Source of the DNA: Torreya grandis | Lineage: Eukaryota; Streptophyta; Pinopsida; Cupressales; Taxaceae | Assembly: GCA_037957365.1 (NCBI GenBank) | Contig: JARHVA010002685.1 | Coordinates: 657,501 to 721,500, forward strand | DNA: 64,000 bases | Direction: 5' to 3' | In this document: positions 11,630 to 25,194 of the stretch, in pieces | How the letters are laid out: each line of letters opens with the position of its first letter | Position numbering within the stretch: the first letter of the stretch is position 1 | Notes under the pieces: model-generated | What the model saw: only the letters and a program-made list of their open reading frames with translations | Told to the model about the DNA's origin: nothing | Database searches by the model: none | Translations under genes and position numbers: made by a program

Positions 11630-12560
11630 TTAATTTAGTATAATGTAGATGTTCTTTTGAGGATAATTACTTTTATTATGACCTTTATAATCACAATCGG
11701 TGCACCAAAGACCACTAGGAGTGTTAGGAGAATTATTTACAGTCAAAATTTCTAATTGTGATGCCATTTAAGCTATTTGAGCTTCCATAAAAAGATTGAT
11801 TCTAGTGTCGATGGTACCAATAGATTTAGTGTGAAGGGCATCTCCTATGGCATTATACAAGTTGGTAAAGGTTCTTTGAGATAGTGTTTGTCTAAAGGGA
11901 AGCAACAAGCCTCCCAAAAACCATTGGGCATACTTAGCATCATTAATCTTAAATGAGATATTAGATAAGAGTGATTTGAATTGTGCATCATACTAATCAA
12001 TTAGCTCTTATTTTATATCCTTTAACACAATAATACTTTGTTTCTTAAATTGTAGAATATTGAACTCTTGAAGAAATTCTATCTTGAGATGGTCATATTC
12101 AGTTAATTCTTATTGAGGGTCATACTTCCTATGAATTTACTCTTTTTAGAAGTGTAGTTATAAATTATGTCGCTTTTCTCTTATAATAAGTTATATGATG
12201 TGCCCTCTAGATGACTTCACACTTATGAACATGCTCTGTGGCATTTTTCATGCCTTGGTATTTAGTTCAATAAAGTGTCATCTCATAATACATAGTCAGT
12301 ATTTGAGATACTTATAATGGTGGCTATTGAGAACTCCCAAGTCATATTCTTAGGGGTGGAAGTCTACCACTTCCTCCTACTCTACCTCCTAGTCCACCTC
12401 TCATACCTCCAATAGTAACACCTAAGACATTGGGTGAGGCATCAATTTGATTTATAATGCTTGGACTAGTGCTCTGCCCACTAATGATGTTGGGTCCACC
12501 AAGAATACCAAGTTGGTCCATGAAATTACTTTGAAGAGGAAAAGAAAGTGTCAATTCACT
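11630..12560 (-). pseudogene. Element A gag, decayed
   Basis: Gag forms the intracellular particle. The - strand gives a Gly-rich N-terminal segment at about 12342-12554 (GGMRGGLGGRVGG). A capsid-like stretch at about 11930-12110 (ELTEYDHLKIEFLQEFNILQ, then YDAQFKSLLSNI) matches the Q/F-x-L pattern of plant gag. A zinc-knuckle-like motif near 11655-11700 reads WCTDCDYKGHNKSNYP, a CCHC whose last Cys is Tyr. Several stops are present. The order is correct upstream of protease. Confidence 0.72.
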
Positions 12561-13485
12561 ATGAGTTAAAACTTACTCAATAGTATGTTATCTTATGGGT
12601 CCAATCTTTAACTCTACATTATCTATATGCTAATTATTTATAATTAAATTGTTTGGATCAAAATCATGAGCTCACACTATGGTTTGGGAACTAGGTTGGT
12701 TTAAATTAGGTTCTTTAGTCTCCATTATCCAGCTAGCTTCTCCCACATATGACAAAGCTGGCATTGGTCATGGTCTAGAAATTGGTGAGTCCTCTTTATA
12801 CTCTTCCATTTCCCTACGAATCCTAACAACACTTAATAAGTCTTCTCATCCCCTTCCTACTCCACTTTCACCTATAACCCTTTACTGAGGTTCATTATAT
12901 TTATGCATTCATAACTCCCACTGACTAGTTACCATTTCAAACTAACAATCCTTTACCAAAAACCATGAATTCCCCTCTCAAATATGATGCTCATGCAAGG
13001 ATAGGTTTATCCTACCATAGGTAGAGTTTCAAGTCTAGAATCAATAAATAACTTCTTTACTTCTAGTGGTTCACAGAGGAACTAGAACTTTGTCTCTCCA
13101 GAACAAGAGTAAGTACTTATAACATAATCTAGGATATATCTATTCAACACCCCTCTCCACCAAATATTAAAAACTCATGTCCAAGGTGTTCCCAAACATG
13201 CTAAAGCCTTATAATTCTCTATTGTCCAAGTTTGTCTCCTCCTAAAATTTTGTGAGTGGTTTTGAGCATAGGTTGAGAGCCAAGCATGCAAATGAATAGG
13301 GACTTTGACAAATAAAGTTTCATATAAATATTTATATAAATATTGTTCAACCCATGCATGTGCATAAACTCCTAATTTAAGACAGGGAATTACAAAATTA
13401 TCCTTGACATTGGTAAAATATTGTTTAATATTATCAATGGATAATCGTATGAACATTTTTCATTACTTTGCAACAAGCACTATGG
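12561..13485 (-). other. Element A 5' leader
   Basis: Lies between gag and the primer-binding site. A 93-codon - strand frame at 13175-13456 has no recognisable motif, and the region is best read as untranslated leader or gag N-terminus. Confidence 0.45.
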
Positions 13486-13499
13486 GTCCTGATAATGAA
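13486..13499 (-). other. Degenerate primer-binding site of A
   Basis: The - strand TCATTATCAGGACC matches 9 of 14 positions of the iMet-type site TTGGTATCAGAGCC and lies 7 bp from the 5' LTR edge. Confidence 0.5.
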
Positions 13500-13506
13500 A
13501 CAAAAA

Positions 13507-14472
13507 TGTTGGGTTTTTATATCAAATTTTACCTAGGGAACTAAAGTGTCTAGTTCCTAAAAAACTAATGCACTAACATTTCATGCAAGTCTAAAATCTT
13601 GCACACTCACCTGAAGCACAAAACAAGAAACTAATTCCCATGGGTTATGTTGCATAGTAACACACTTGTTCATATATCTTGATTATTGACTAAACATAAA
13701 AATAAATACATAATTTTAGACCTTGTTTCAATTACGTAAACAAACATGGTTATGAAGATAACTACCATGAGATTCAAAGTATGGATTACACAAGTTTATA
13801 TAATGTAGGTTCTATTCATTATAGTCAAATATAGACCACATGTTATATAATAAACTTACTGATAATGCAATGTTTCAACTTAACTAATAAATGTAGTATA
13901 ACATCAGAACTAAAGTAACTTCCATGAATTTTCTATTACCACAGTCAATCATTACATAATACCACTATTCAATAGAATTATAAATCTCTACACAAGGGTA
14001 TTTATACTTATTTTTCTTGACCAAGTTGTTACATTAATTATGACACTTTAGTGACTACCTAATGATCTCTAGTAGACTGAGAGTTGTGGTAGTCATTTAC
14101 TTGTTTTTACCTAAGGACCCTAATCTTCATGCCCTTATATTCTTTTTTGGTGCTGGATCCTTGTTTCCAAATTTCTTCCTTCATGTGGGCCAATGTAAAA
14201 CTCATGTATGATTAATTTTATTCTATCTTTTAGAATCAATCCTCAACCATTTCTTACATCATTCATGCTCCCAAATCCTTTCATTGATATACCAAGTCCT
14301 TCACTCTTGAGTCCTCTATTTTTTATGCATTTCCTTTGATTAGGTATTCTCATGTAGTGGTATTCCATGTCTTTATCTTCCATGCCATGCTCATCCTGTG
14401 CCATGGTCTTCTCATTCCATGTTCATCCTATGCCATAATCCAAAATACTTAGTCAAAATTAGGGGTCCAAAA
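13507..14472 (-). repeat. Element A 5' LTR
   Basis: Partner of 2712-3678. It begins TGTTGGG at 13507 and ends GGTCCAAAA at 14472, where the left copy reads GGTCTAACA. The target duplication TATTC follows. Confidence 0.93.
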
Positions 14473-14477
14473 TATTC

Positions 14478-15668
14478 TTAGGCATTCCTTATAATTATAA
14501 TAAAGAATGGAAAAATTACAAATATTGTGTGTTAGTCCCATTGATGGACATGTTTATTAGTTATTTGATGATAATCCTAGATTGTCAAAAAAAATTACTA
14601 CATGTATTTCCAAAATTTTAAAATAGAAATTAAATAAGGTTAACATTCTATTTCATGAGGAAAATGAAAATTGTGCATCTACAAACTTGTATTATAATTA
14701 TAATAATGTTCTTTTTACATATGATAATGACATAGCTAAGGTTAAAAATACACCTGCATCTCCTATCCTTTCTCCTTGTCATATTGAAAATGTTTTTATT
14801 TCAAATGTTCATAATAAAACTTGTATTACTTTCAAATGTGATAACACTCTAAGCAAGGTAGAAAATGTAACTATTTCTTCTTCTTGATCCACTTCAAAAA
14901 ATAAGGATGTTTCAATTTAAAATGTTGATAACGAAGTAAAAATTTCATTCCTCTTTCATTTGATGATGCTTGAATTATATTTAAAATATAAGTACATCTC
15001 TTACACCCTCTTCTAGTCAAAATTAATGTGTGGTTATTTCAAATGTTGATTCAACAAGCGAAAAATATTATGATCATGATGAAAATTGGAGTGGTGATGA
15101 TTATTATGCATATAGTGAGGAAGAAAATGTTTTTATTACATCTGGTATTATATCTTATTTTCTATGTTACATTATGAATAATATGATAGTGTGGTTAGTG
15201 ATAATGTCATTTTAAATCATAATGGTGTTCCTATTTTTATTTATAAAAATAAAATATGTGAACATGTTGATTCTAATGACACTAATAATAATTTTATTTC
15301 TTATATTTTAATATAATTCCATATACATTTGTAAAATAATGATATGTTAAATACCAATGAACCTTCCAATCCCACCCTTCCTAAGAGAAAATCTCTTCCT
15401 AAAACTCTTTATCTTTTGCAAAATAGTGAACCAATGGCTAAAATTAATAATAAAATTCAATTATTAAATGAGCCCCTTAATGATCTAGATGTGCCTTCAC
15501 AAGATGTTCTTTCTCTAATGCATGTTCTTGGAAATTTACATCATAAAATACATCAAATTACTTTGGAAAGTAAGGCATATCATTCTTGGGTTGACTTGAA
15601 TGATATATATGACAACCCTATATTATGTAATATATTGTATGAACCATTGTAATGAAATTTTAAGATAC
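14478..15668 (+). pseudogene. Host element F coding fragment, Asn-rich, decayed
   Basis: + strand frames continue the sequence interrupted by element A. They are rich in Asn, Asp, Ser and Lys. A first open part follows 14478, a second lies at 14687-14887, and a third of 102 codons at 15344-15652 includes LPKRKSLPKTLYLL and LNEPLNDLDVPSQDVL. Frame slips separate them. No database family is recognised. The position before a gag core (44716 onward), separated by inserted element C, would fit an N-terminal gag or polyprotein extension, but that link is inferred. Element C starts at 15669. Confidence 0.45.
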
Positions 15669-17507
15669 TGTAGACACTATTTTTGAATTATATAGCACCT
15701 TAGTCTTGTACACTTGGTAAATACATATTATGTATATAACTTGAAATTATAGACCTTCTCGATGCTGAAAGGATCACATGCACTATCTCTCAATGCCTAT
15801 TTCTCTTCTCTTAGTCTGACCAATGATATTTTTATGACTCAAACCTTCTATCATCCTCAAAATGTTAGAAACCTACTTATATTTTTATTTTTGCAAGTTT
15901 TTGGCCTATGCCTATTTTTTAGTTGCATAAACACTTGTGTCCCAATTAGACACCTACATTGACACAAGTGTCCCACCCTAATGTAAGTGTCAAGTGCCCT
16001 AAAGTCATATAATTTACAAATGAAATTATTCTTATGGTTGACCTAAGTGATTTAATGCAAGATATTCTCCAAAAGGATTTGGTATAAATAAAAGATCAAT
16101 CCTCATTCATTATTCACCTAACAACTTCTTAAATCTCACATGGAAACTTAAAAAATGCATTAAATCAAGCACTCAAGTGAGCAAAGCTTATAAAATTTCT
16201 CTTATTTACATATCACTCATAGGGTCAGCACATTATATATCTGAAGTACTAAAGGAGCATCCCATGAGCCACATTTGTTAAGTTATAAGATAGGTCACTC
16301 TATGTACTTTATTATCACAAATTTCATGATACACACATAATCCAACATGTAGGGGATAACTACATTAGTTTGAGGATATTTTAAAAGTACTAGATATATA
16401 GGCAGCACTCATTAACATAGGGGTCTTTAGGGTAGATTGATACTATATGCCAACTAACCTATTTTTCCCATAATCACTATGAAGATGAAGAACTAGGGTT
16501 TTTATATTTGATAAGGAGTGATAACCCATGATCTAAATATAAGCACACTAGAGTGAATATGACATATAACCTAGAATATGTTAGGTGGTCACATCTAGAT
16601 CCAACAATAATTCTGTATAGGACACTTGCATTTGGGATAGATATAATCATCAACACAAGTGTATAAGGTCGATGAAAGTGTCCTAAGTCACATAATTGCT
16701 TCATCCATAACTTGACAACTGATTTAGAATCCACTTCTAGTCTTATTTATTCATGTTCTAGATCTAAATATGTGATAGTATCAGAACCAAATAATTATCC
16801 TATTTTCATTACCATTGCACTATAAAGAATAGTTATGCTTTATTTTTTATAATATCTCAACATAATAAATTTAGTATATATTTTATATGAGTTTTTGAAT
16901 TAATTGGCATGCTTTATAAGATAGTCTACCATCCTTGCACCTTAGACTATTTATTCCCTTTTAACCCTAGATTCCCTAATCTATATTTTAAGGTTGAAAA
17001 TTTGGTGATCCCATTTTGCATGGATGTAATTTTTTTGATCTAGGGCTTCTAACCTTCTAGGGTTTCAATTTAATATAATTGATATTTAGATATAAAAATT
17101 TACCCTAGGGTTTTACACTCTTCTAGTTCAAAGGGCTTCATGTGCATATGTTTGAAAGTTGATTCTTCATTGATTTGGAAATTTATGATTCCAAATAAAT
17201 CCATTTAAAAATTACTTAGAGGTATTTTCTTCTCAAATTTTTATATTTAAAAAACTCTTTTTGTTTATTCATATTTAGTACGAATCTTTCAATTTTTATA
17301 ATTTACTACTTTTAGTAAATATTGGCATAAAAGGTGAATGATGTACTTATTTTATAATTAATTTATGGATTTCATCAAAAATGATATTTTATTCAAAAAC
17401 CTCTTTTAAATATCTTAATAAATTCATGTTTTATCAAAATTGTTGATTCTTTATTTGGAATATTCTAGGGTTTTGCTTATGAAACATTTCATGTTGTTTA
17501 GCCTATT
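15669..17507 (+). repeat. Element C 5' LTR, left part
   Basis: Matches 43460-44715 up to about 16995, for example CTTAGTCTGACCAATGATA near 15809 and 43602, and ACTAAAGGAGCATCCCATGA near 16248 and 44028. The part from 16995 to 17507 has no partner because the 3' copy is truncated. The LTR resumes at 39898 on the far side of G and ends at an undetermined point near 40190. Confidence 0.85.
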
Positions 17508-20500
17508 TTTTGTACCTCATTAGGAAACTAATAGATATATTATTTTTTTAATAAAAAACTCATAAAAATATGGTTAATATTATATATAGTTAATTATTTA
17601 TTACTTTAAAACTAAATAAATCAAAGCATTAAATGCTAAAATAAATAACCACCCATTGGCTTAGCTAAATTCATATAGTAAACGGGTAATAAACCCATAA
17701 TAAAACCATATATGAGTTGAACAACCATAAATCAAGTATAATAGATTGAATTAAGTACAACCATTATTGATATAATCTATAAATTAGTCATAAATGTACT
17801 TATAACCACTACTGTTTATAATTCCAAAATAATATACAAATTACACAACCACTACTATGTTGATTATCCATTTTAGATTAGGGTACAAACAATACAAAGT
17901 TAAATTTATAATATAATAAAGTACATTATTAATAATGATCATTTAGAAATAAATCAATGATCTATGAATGTAGCATGAGTATGATTTCAAGAGGTTGACA
18001 ACTGACAGAGGGAGAGTATCATATGAGTGCTTTACCTCCAACCACAAACCAATGGTCTCCCGTACACCTCCCCATTAGGAGTGGCTCTACCCTTCACAAA
18101 GGGGCATATAAAAAAAGTGTGGCTATCCAAAGATCAACTTGAACCCATGTGTGTACTATCACTATTACATGAAGTAATCATAAAGACCATAGAATCTAAT
18201 CCTATATCTAAATGATATCAGTATGCATGTGTAAACTAGAAATATAATGGAATGACAATGACTTAGCTAAGACATTACTTTGGCCAAAATTTTCAATAAA
18301 TAAATTATATGTACTAATCTGAGTCAAATCTACTCACACTAACTCTTTGATACTTAATCATTATTCTCACAATATCTGGGGGTAGGTATATAAGTTACCC
18401 ACTGTTACCCTTGTATAAATATCTCTAGCTATATCACTATCAAAATTCAAGCATAAATTACATAATTCAACATGCATTTATCACAACCAAAATAAATGAA
18501 TGAAACCAATAAAAAAAACATTCTTTGATTTCATTTACACTATCATAAGACAATATCCATCTAATAATAGATTGTATTCAACTGGGTACATACATAAAAC
18601 TAGCATAATAAATCATAGTATTCTAAGTCCACATTAACATACCCTTCTTATACACTTTTCATGCATAAATAGATATACAATAGTCATTAAAAATCATAGT
18701 CTTATGATTCCTAAAATGATATCAAATATAATTAAGTTCTATAATTCTACTTACCCTATCCATTTAATCATGCTTTCCTATGAAGATATATCAAATTGAA
18801 TAAATTATACACCATACACCAATCTACCTTATATTTCCATGTAAAAGTATCATCAATATTTACTACACAAAAAATGGTGTAGTTATTAAGACTAATTTTC
18901 TTTAAAACAACTTAATCATAAAAAATATCTTTCCACTCAAGTAGAAATAACAATATTAAATCATGGGATATTATATTTGAAACTGAATTCATCCTACAAC
19001 CATAGATAAGTACTATTTTAGTTACTCTATTGGGTGAAGTTGGTTTTCATAAGAATGAGCCATTATTTTACACTATACAATTGTATCCTTATGGAGGTAT
19101 GGTTTTCTACATATAAAACAAGGTATCTATAGTCATCATATATATATAACCCAATAAATCAACCTTACACCAACATAATGTTGAGACATGCTCGTAATAG
19201 TATTTTTTTCATAATTAACTATGGCTTATGTAATTTAAGAAGGGTAATATAATCATAAAATAAACATATGAGAATGACACTATAAGATTTATTTCATTCA
19301 TGATTAAAAATCTTAATCACCATCTGGTAAAGGTATATATATATGTATCCATATCATAATCAAACAAGATTAAATATGCATGTAGGTTACCTACACTTAC
19401 TTAACAAGAGTTTATCCAAGAAAACATCATAATAATGGGTCATGTTATATTACTACAACTATGTAATAGATATTTTAGGGATAAATGATCTCTAAAAATT
19501 GACAAATTATATGCCAAATGACCCAAATCAAGTCAACCTTCAATTCTGCCTAGGTTTCTCTCTTAATACAATAAAGACTTTTTTTACTTTACTTTACATT
19601 CGTGTGTGTGTGTGTGTGTGTCTACACACACATATATATTTAGCATTCTTTTCAATAAAATGATAAATTACTAAAAATTAAAATAAAGGGTTAAAATGAA
19701 AGCTACATGATCTTATACAAGGTCAAATATGCATTTGTAGTTACAAATAATAGAATAATGGATTAACAATCACCCAAAACAGGTTTCCATATCGATTCAA
19801 TATTTTTTTTTAAATTTTGGAGAGAGTTGATTTATGCTACATAACTAAAAATGCAACCAAATATAATTATAATAACTTAAACTTATATCTTACAAGTTCT
19901 CACAAAACACAAAGAAAATCTATATGTAATGAGATAAGTAATAAATATGGCCATAATGTTTGTTGAAGAAAATTACAGCCTTTATGTAATTTAATAAGTG
20001 CATAAACTTCACTAAAATAAGACATATAACACATATTTTTATTCTACAAAAACCCTCAATAGGGGTCTATGATCTTAGGAAGAAATTTATGGTAGATAAA
20101 GGAATGATATGACACTTTTATAGGTCGGGTGATGGAACAAAATTCCATCTGCAGGTCTATAACTATTTTCATAAGAAAATCTAATCAAAAAATTCATTTT
20201 GACTATGATTAATAAATATACACTAGTCCAATCTTATTCATTTACAATTAAATGCAATTCACACAAAAGTCAATTCTTTTCCCCAAGTATAATGTTTTAA
20301 GAATACTTGCCTAGTTATTTTTCCAATGTTGAATTGTAGACCTAGGTATCCTTTCTCCTTGCTGTAAAAGTTTTTTGCTCCTCTCTTATCTATAGTCATG
20401 ATGACATCATGTGTTTTTATTATTCACTACAATTACTTGTTTTATTCCTCTTTCATTTACCATGCATAATTTGCATCTGCAAAAATTCCTCTTACTACTC

Positions 20501-21716
20501 TACTAAAATATCCTCGTGCAACTTATAATTATTCAAAATGCATTTTAATTCTCCTACTCACATCTTCTCATAGTTTCCTACCTAGTTCTCAACATGTCCA
20601 CCATGAAACCCTTCCTTGTTACCTCAAAATTCCAAGTCAACCATTGTTATCATTAACAAAATATAATAGATTATTTTACCCCATTTCATTTCAATGAACA
20701 TAAAAATAATGATGTAGCCCTGGAATTTTCATATTTACCAATGTCCATGGTTTACATTTTATGGATTTCCCAAATAATGCATCAAAACCTTTTTTATATT
20801 TTACCTTTGGATAATTTTATTAAGTCATACATTAACACTTTAGTGAAAAGCATACCCCAACACATAAACACAACCTTGTGGGTTAAATACCCAAGCTTAA
20901 AATTCACTTAACTTTAAAAATATTTATCCTATTTAAACCTTAAGAAATGGAACTAAATGCATGAAATAACCAAAATAAAATTGTTAAGAAATCAAATCAA
21001 ATGAGTCAAATAACCAAAATAAGTGCTATAAAACCCCTGATGAACATCATTGTAGACAAGGTTATAGAAGCATATTAAATGAGATAAATTAGTCATTTAT
21101 AGCCATCCTATATTAACAAAACATAATGTAATCCTACAAGTGACTACATAATTAAATTACAAAAAATTAAATATTCATAATACTTGAGTAAAATTTATTG
21201 AAACAACACAAGGCAAAGATTAAGCATACACCATCGGTCAATGAGATCAAATCAATCATCAATCAATTATATCATGCATTTACTAATCATTTTTAGTCAA
21301 ATAGACAAAAATGGTGTGTGCATGGGTTCTTAAGCTTCTCTCTCTAACCCCATTGTCAATATTTGTAAACCCCCTTCTCTGATGATACTCTCTCTCATAT
21401 TATCTAAGAGGGTGAATCCGTCCTACATCTATCTCTATAAATAAACTTCTAGTTATCCCAAATCATGACAATAATCAACATATAACCAAAATAAACTATT
21501 GAATGTAAGTAAACTATAAGAACCATGATCATAAACAAAATAAAATACGTGAAATAGCTATCTAACTATATACTGATCATGAAAATAATAATGTATTGTC
21601 AACTAAACAACACAAGTAATTCCATCTCAGAAATATATAATAGTTATAATAATTACTTAATCACATAATCCACAAATTAGTGATTTAAACAAACTAATTT
21701 GAAACTGAATGTGACA
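17508..21716 (-). repeat. Element G 3' LTR (uninterrupted copy)
   Basis: About 4.2 kb, starting TTTTGTACC (partner TGTTGTACC at 26309) and ending TGTGACA at 21710-21716. It matches the right LTR in segments from end to end. It contains a short (GT)n at about 19603-19621 and AT-rich DNA throughout. I see no reading frame. It serves as the reference for single-copy structure where the right LTR is duplicated. Confidence 0.93.
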
Positions 21717-21728
21717 TCCTTTCCCCCT
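21717..21728 (-). other. Polypurine tract of G
   Basis: TCCTTTCCCCCT on the + strand is AGGGGGAAAGGA in element orientation, directly abutting the 3' LTR. Confidence 0.85.
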
Positions 21729-22011
21729 AAAATTGGTCATCATCTTGATGTCATACATTTCAAATAATAGTTCTAAAAAATAATAAAGTTTAATAATTTT
21801 AATTAATGTTTATCATAAAATCAAGCAAACAAATGAGGAAACACTCTTGATAACTCTTCATAGTCCTCCAATGTAGAATTATCTTCATAATATTGGTCCA
21901 AATAGATCTTTCATTGTGATAAGTATCTATTTTATAATATAAGCTTAAAAGTATCAATTATTCTAATTGGTTCTATTGTGACCTCCCCTAGATCCTGAAC
22001 CCTATTACATT

Positions 22012-22260
22012 CTAGTCCAAAACATGTGTAGGATAAACAATATGCTTTTTAAGATATGAAACATGAAAAACAAGAATATATTCTACAATATATGGTGTAA
22101 ATACAATAATATATTCTACAATATTAACCACTTCTATAACCTTAAAGGGTCTCACATATATAGGTGACAACTTAGCCAATTTTTTGAATTTTATTAAACT
22201 CTTTTGGGGTTTGACACATAAAAAATTTATCCCCAACTAAAAATTATCTTGCCATTATTT
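22012..22260 (-). pseudogene. Element G integrase C-terminal domain
   Basis: The - strand reads KKLAKLSPIYVRPFKVIE, then VFHVSYLKKHIVYP and HVLD, the classical C-terminal integrase block of plant gypsy elements (KLSPRYIGPF ... FHVSxLRKY). An internal duplication of a VEYI-V segment replaces part of the usual sequence. Translation ends near 22012. About 280 bp of non-coding DNA separate it from the polypurine tract. Confidence 0.85.
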
Positions 22261-22379
22261 TCAAATTAACATAAATTTTCTTCATATCATTGCCTTCAGC
22301 TAATATTTTCCTTATTAATCTTTTTATTCAATATATGCAAGCATATCTATTCTAAAGACCACTCTATCCTCTAATTTAT

Positions 22380-23120
22380 CCCACTTGATTGGAGTTCTAT
22401 ACCTCCTACCATACAATGCTTTGAAAGGAGCCATTTTCAAAGCTGATTGGTATGAGTTGTTGTAAGCAAAATCAACCAATGGTAGATATTCTTCCCATTT
22501 TTTTTTTGGTCCATGTAATACATTCTCAAGAGATCATCTAACATTTTATTTATTCTCTCTATTTTACCATCTATTTTTGGATGGTAAAATATACCAAAAT
22601 TTAGCTGAGTTACCAAAATTTAAAGTTTTCCAAAACTTAGAAGTCATCTTAGGATCACCATGTAACTTATAAATTTCTTTCACAAATCTCTTAGCAATCA
22701 TAGGTCCATAATAAATTATATTACTAGGAATAAAATGACATACCTTGGATAGTTTATCCACAACTACCAATATCATGTTGTGACAGTTCTTGGACATACA
22801 TAAAACTTAGACAAAATCCATCTAATGACTTGTTATTTCCATTTAGGTACTAAATTAGGGTACACCAACTTAGCTATATGCACATGTTCAACATTGACTC
22901 ATTGACATTCTAAGCAGCTAGATATAAAATCAGCCACATCCTACTTAATTTCCTTCTAAAAATACAAGTGTTTTAACTCTATTACAAGCTTAGCCACTCT
23001 AGGATGCCTTGAATATGGAGCATTGTGAAATTCCTTTAACACAATATTCCTCATTTTTTATTAGGCACATATATCCTACCATTTAAACTTAAAATCCCAT
23101 CATTATCTAATTAAAAACCT
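22380..23120 (-). pseudogene. Element G integrase core, decayed
   Basis: The - strand gives ILVVVDKLSKVCHFIPSN (first Asp region), KEIYKLHGDPK and FWKTLNF at about 22600-22780, in place of the usual LHGVPxSIVSDRD block. The second catalytic Asp is lost. Upstream at about 22980-23040 a segment resembling LAxLVIEL-KHLYF belongs to the zinc-binding part. Multiple stops are present. Confidence 0.82.
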
Positions 23121-23349
23121 TGATATCTATGATCTTGTGAGTTTTTAGCCAACACTTTCTTAACTTGCTTGTTGAAATCATTACCATGTGAGAAATTTTC
23201 TACTTGATCTCTAAAAGTGATCCTTATTATAGCCAATGTTGCAATATATCTCTTACAACTAAGGTTATATACTACTCTATTTTCTTTGCCCTTAATGTAG
23301 CTAATGCCAAAATCATAGTTTAATAGGAACTCTAACCACCACCTCTATC

Positions 23350-23690
23350 GAGCTTTGAGGTTGGGTTGGTGAAAATAAAATTAAGACCTAAATTATCAAT
23401 CTTAAGCTCAAAGGGTTTACCTAGGAAATAATGTCTCTAAACCTATAAGGTATAAACTATAGAGACCAATTCCATATTATGAGGATCATAGTTTTCCTCA
23501 TATGGCTTCAATTTCCTAGATTCATAGGCCACAATTGATCCATCCTACATGAGCACTCTTCCTAAACCATCTCTTAAAGCATAAATTATCACTGAGAAAT
23601 GTCCATTTAGATCTAGGACCCACAATATTGGTGTAGAAGTAAGCCTTTGTTTTAAGATCTAGAAGACTTTTTCACATTTATTAGACCAAA
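23350..23690 (-). pseudogene. Element G RNase H domain
   Basis: The - strand shows a block with QDGSIVAYESRKL, then YEENYDPHNMELVSIVYTL (catalytic Glu) and RHYFLGKPFELKIDN (Asp), followed by Leu-Asn-FIF. The order is standard. Stops occur within and near the RT connection. Residues equivalent to the first Asp are weakly preserved (VLDLNG-like near 23610). Confidence 0.8.
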
Positions 23691-24470
23691 CATAATACTA
23701 CTCTTTCCATTGAAAAGAGGTGATTCAGTTAGCTATCTTGAAAAAATTAATATAAAATTCCTATAGTACCCTACTAATCCCATGAAACTACATAATCATG
23801 CACATATTTAGGTGCAATCCAATCTAGGATGGCCCTAATATTGGTTGGATCTACTAAATTTTCCTCTATGGAGATGATTGTCCTAAGTACTATACTCTCT
23901 TTTAAAAGAAAGCACACTTAGAAAACTTGACATAAACCTTGTGTTTCTATCACCATTGTAAAAATAACTGTAATTGATCATCATGATCTTCCTCATTCTT
24001 AGAATAGATTAAGATGTCATATGAGAAGATTAAAATAAACTAATCAAGATAATATCTTAACACACTATTCATTAGGTTCATGAATGCTGGTGGTGCATTT
24101 GTTAATTCAAAAGGTAGCACTATGAATTTGTACTTCCTATAGTGAGTTTTAAAAGCTATTTTTATAAAATATTCTTCACTAATCATTAAATGATGGCATC
24201 CTACTTGAAGATCAATCTTAAAAAATACTATCACATTGTGCATTTGATCAAAAAAATCATTAATGCAAGGAAATGGATATCTATTCTTGATCATTGCTTT
24301 GTTAAGGATGTGGTAATCAATGCACAAGTGAAGGGTTTCATCCTTATTATTAACAAAGACTATAGGTGCACCCCATGGTGAAACACTTGGTCTAATCAAA
24401 CCTTTGGTCAACATCTCCTAAATTTATGCCTTTAACTCCAATAGATATATTATTATTATTCTATAGGCTG
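23691..24470 (-). pseudogene. Element G reverse transcriptase
   Basis: An open stretch of 124 codons at 24040-24414 shows [53 protein letters not shown] (first catalytic Asp) and [20 protein letters not shown]. It is followed at about 24010-24040 by FSYDILIYSKNEEDH. The usual FIDDILIYS motif has thus lost the first of its two Asp residues, and a stop precedes it. The enzyme would be inactive. Confidence 0.93.
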
Positions 24471-25190
24471 CCTTAGACTATGGTTCTAACCTTAGAATGA
24501 TATCAATTATTAAGTAAAATTCCATTTTAGGAGGTAACCCTAGTAATTATTCTAGAAAAACATCTTGAAATTCTTGGAGAAAGGGATAATCTTCCAAGGT
24601 GGGTTACTTTGATTCTACAACTTTATCCTTTTTTACAAGGAATGCTTGAAATCCCTTGCATTGAGCCTTTTTTAACTGAATGTTTGAGATTTTATTGAGC
24701 TTTAATTACATATAATTTCTTTGTATTTGGGTTTTATTTCCCAAATCATCCACACATTCTACCTTTTTAAGGAAGTGATCAACTTTGGATTTATGCATAG
24801 AAAAACAATTCACCCATAGGATCATATAATATGACCCTAATGGTGTTTTATAAAGATCCAAAACCATGGTGAATAATGGTAACTAGATTTAAAACTATAT
24901 GAGACATTTATCAACCTTGAACTTAGACTCTTTCCCATATTATATTGATCATGCATTTCCCATATAACTAGATTTCCTAGATAATTTACTATACATTTTA
25001 GGAAGAATAAACCATTCACTAGATCTGATATTAATAAAAATAGTAACTAGATAACCAAAAATAGTACCTAATAATTAAATGGGAGAGGCTTAGAATTTAT
25101 CCTACTAATTATCCATCACTATGTGGATACATTGTTGTAAGGTTCCATGTTGTGAAGAAGAGGTTACATTCTTATTTGTCTTCCATCAAG
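24471..25190 (-). other. Element G linker where protease should be
   Basis: Lies between RT and the zinc knuckle. A 60-codon - strand frame at 24837-25019 exists, but I could not find a D(T/S)G active site or the flap block. Either the protease is too decayed or part is deleted. Confidence 0.45.
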
Positions 25191-25194
25191 GAAA

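Larger units (their letters stand above)
2712..14472 (-). mobile_element. Element A: complete, dead Ty3/gypsy retrotransposon
   Basis: Two LTRs of 967 and 966 bp flank a 9.8-kb internal region. The target-site duplication is CATTC at 2707-2711 and TATTC at 14473-14477, one mismatch. Coding order read on the - strand from the right is gag, zinc-knuckle region, protease, reverse-transcriptase remnant, RNase H, integrase, then a 3-kb extra frame. The integrase-last order defines Ty3/gypsy. A hand-compared 88-bp LTR sample (about 2950-3037 against 13745-13832) shows roughly 6-7 mismatches. All frames carry stops, so the copy is not autonomous. It is inserted into the F-like host sequence. Confidence 0.93.

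Noticed and set aside
12679..12888. 69-codon + strand frame
   Set aside because: Antisense to the A gag region and without motifs.
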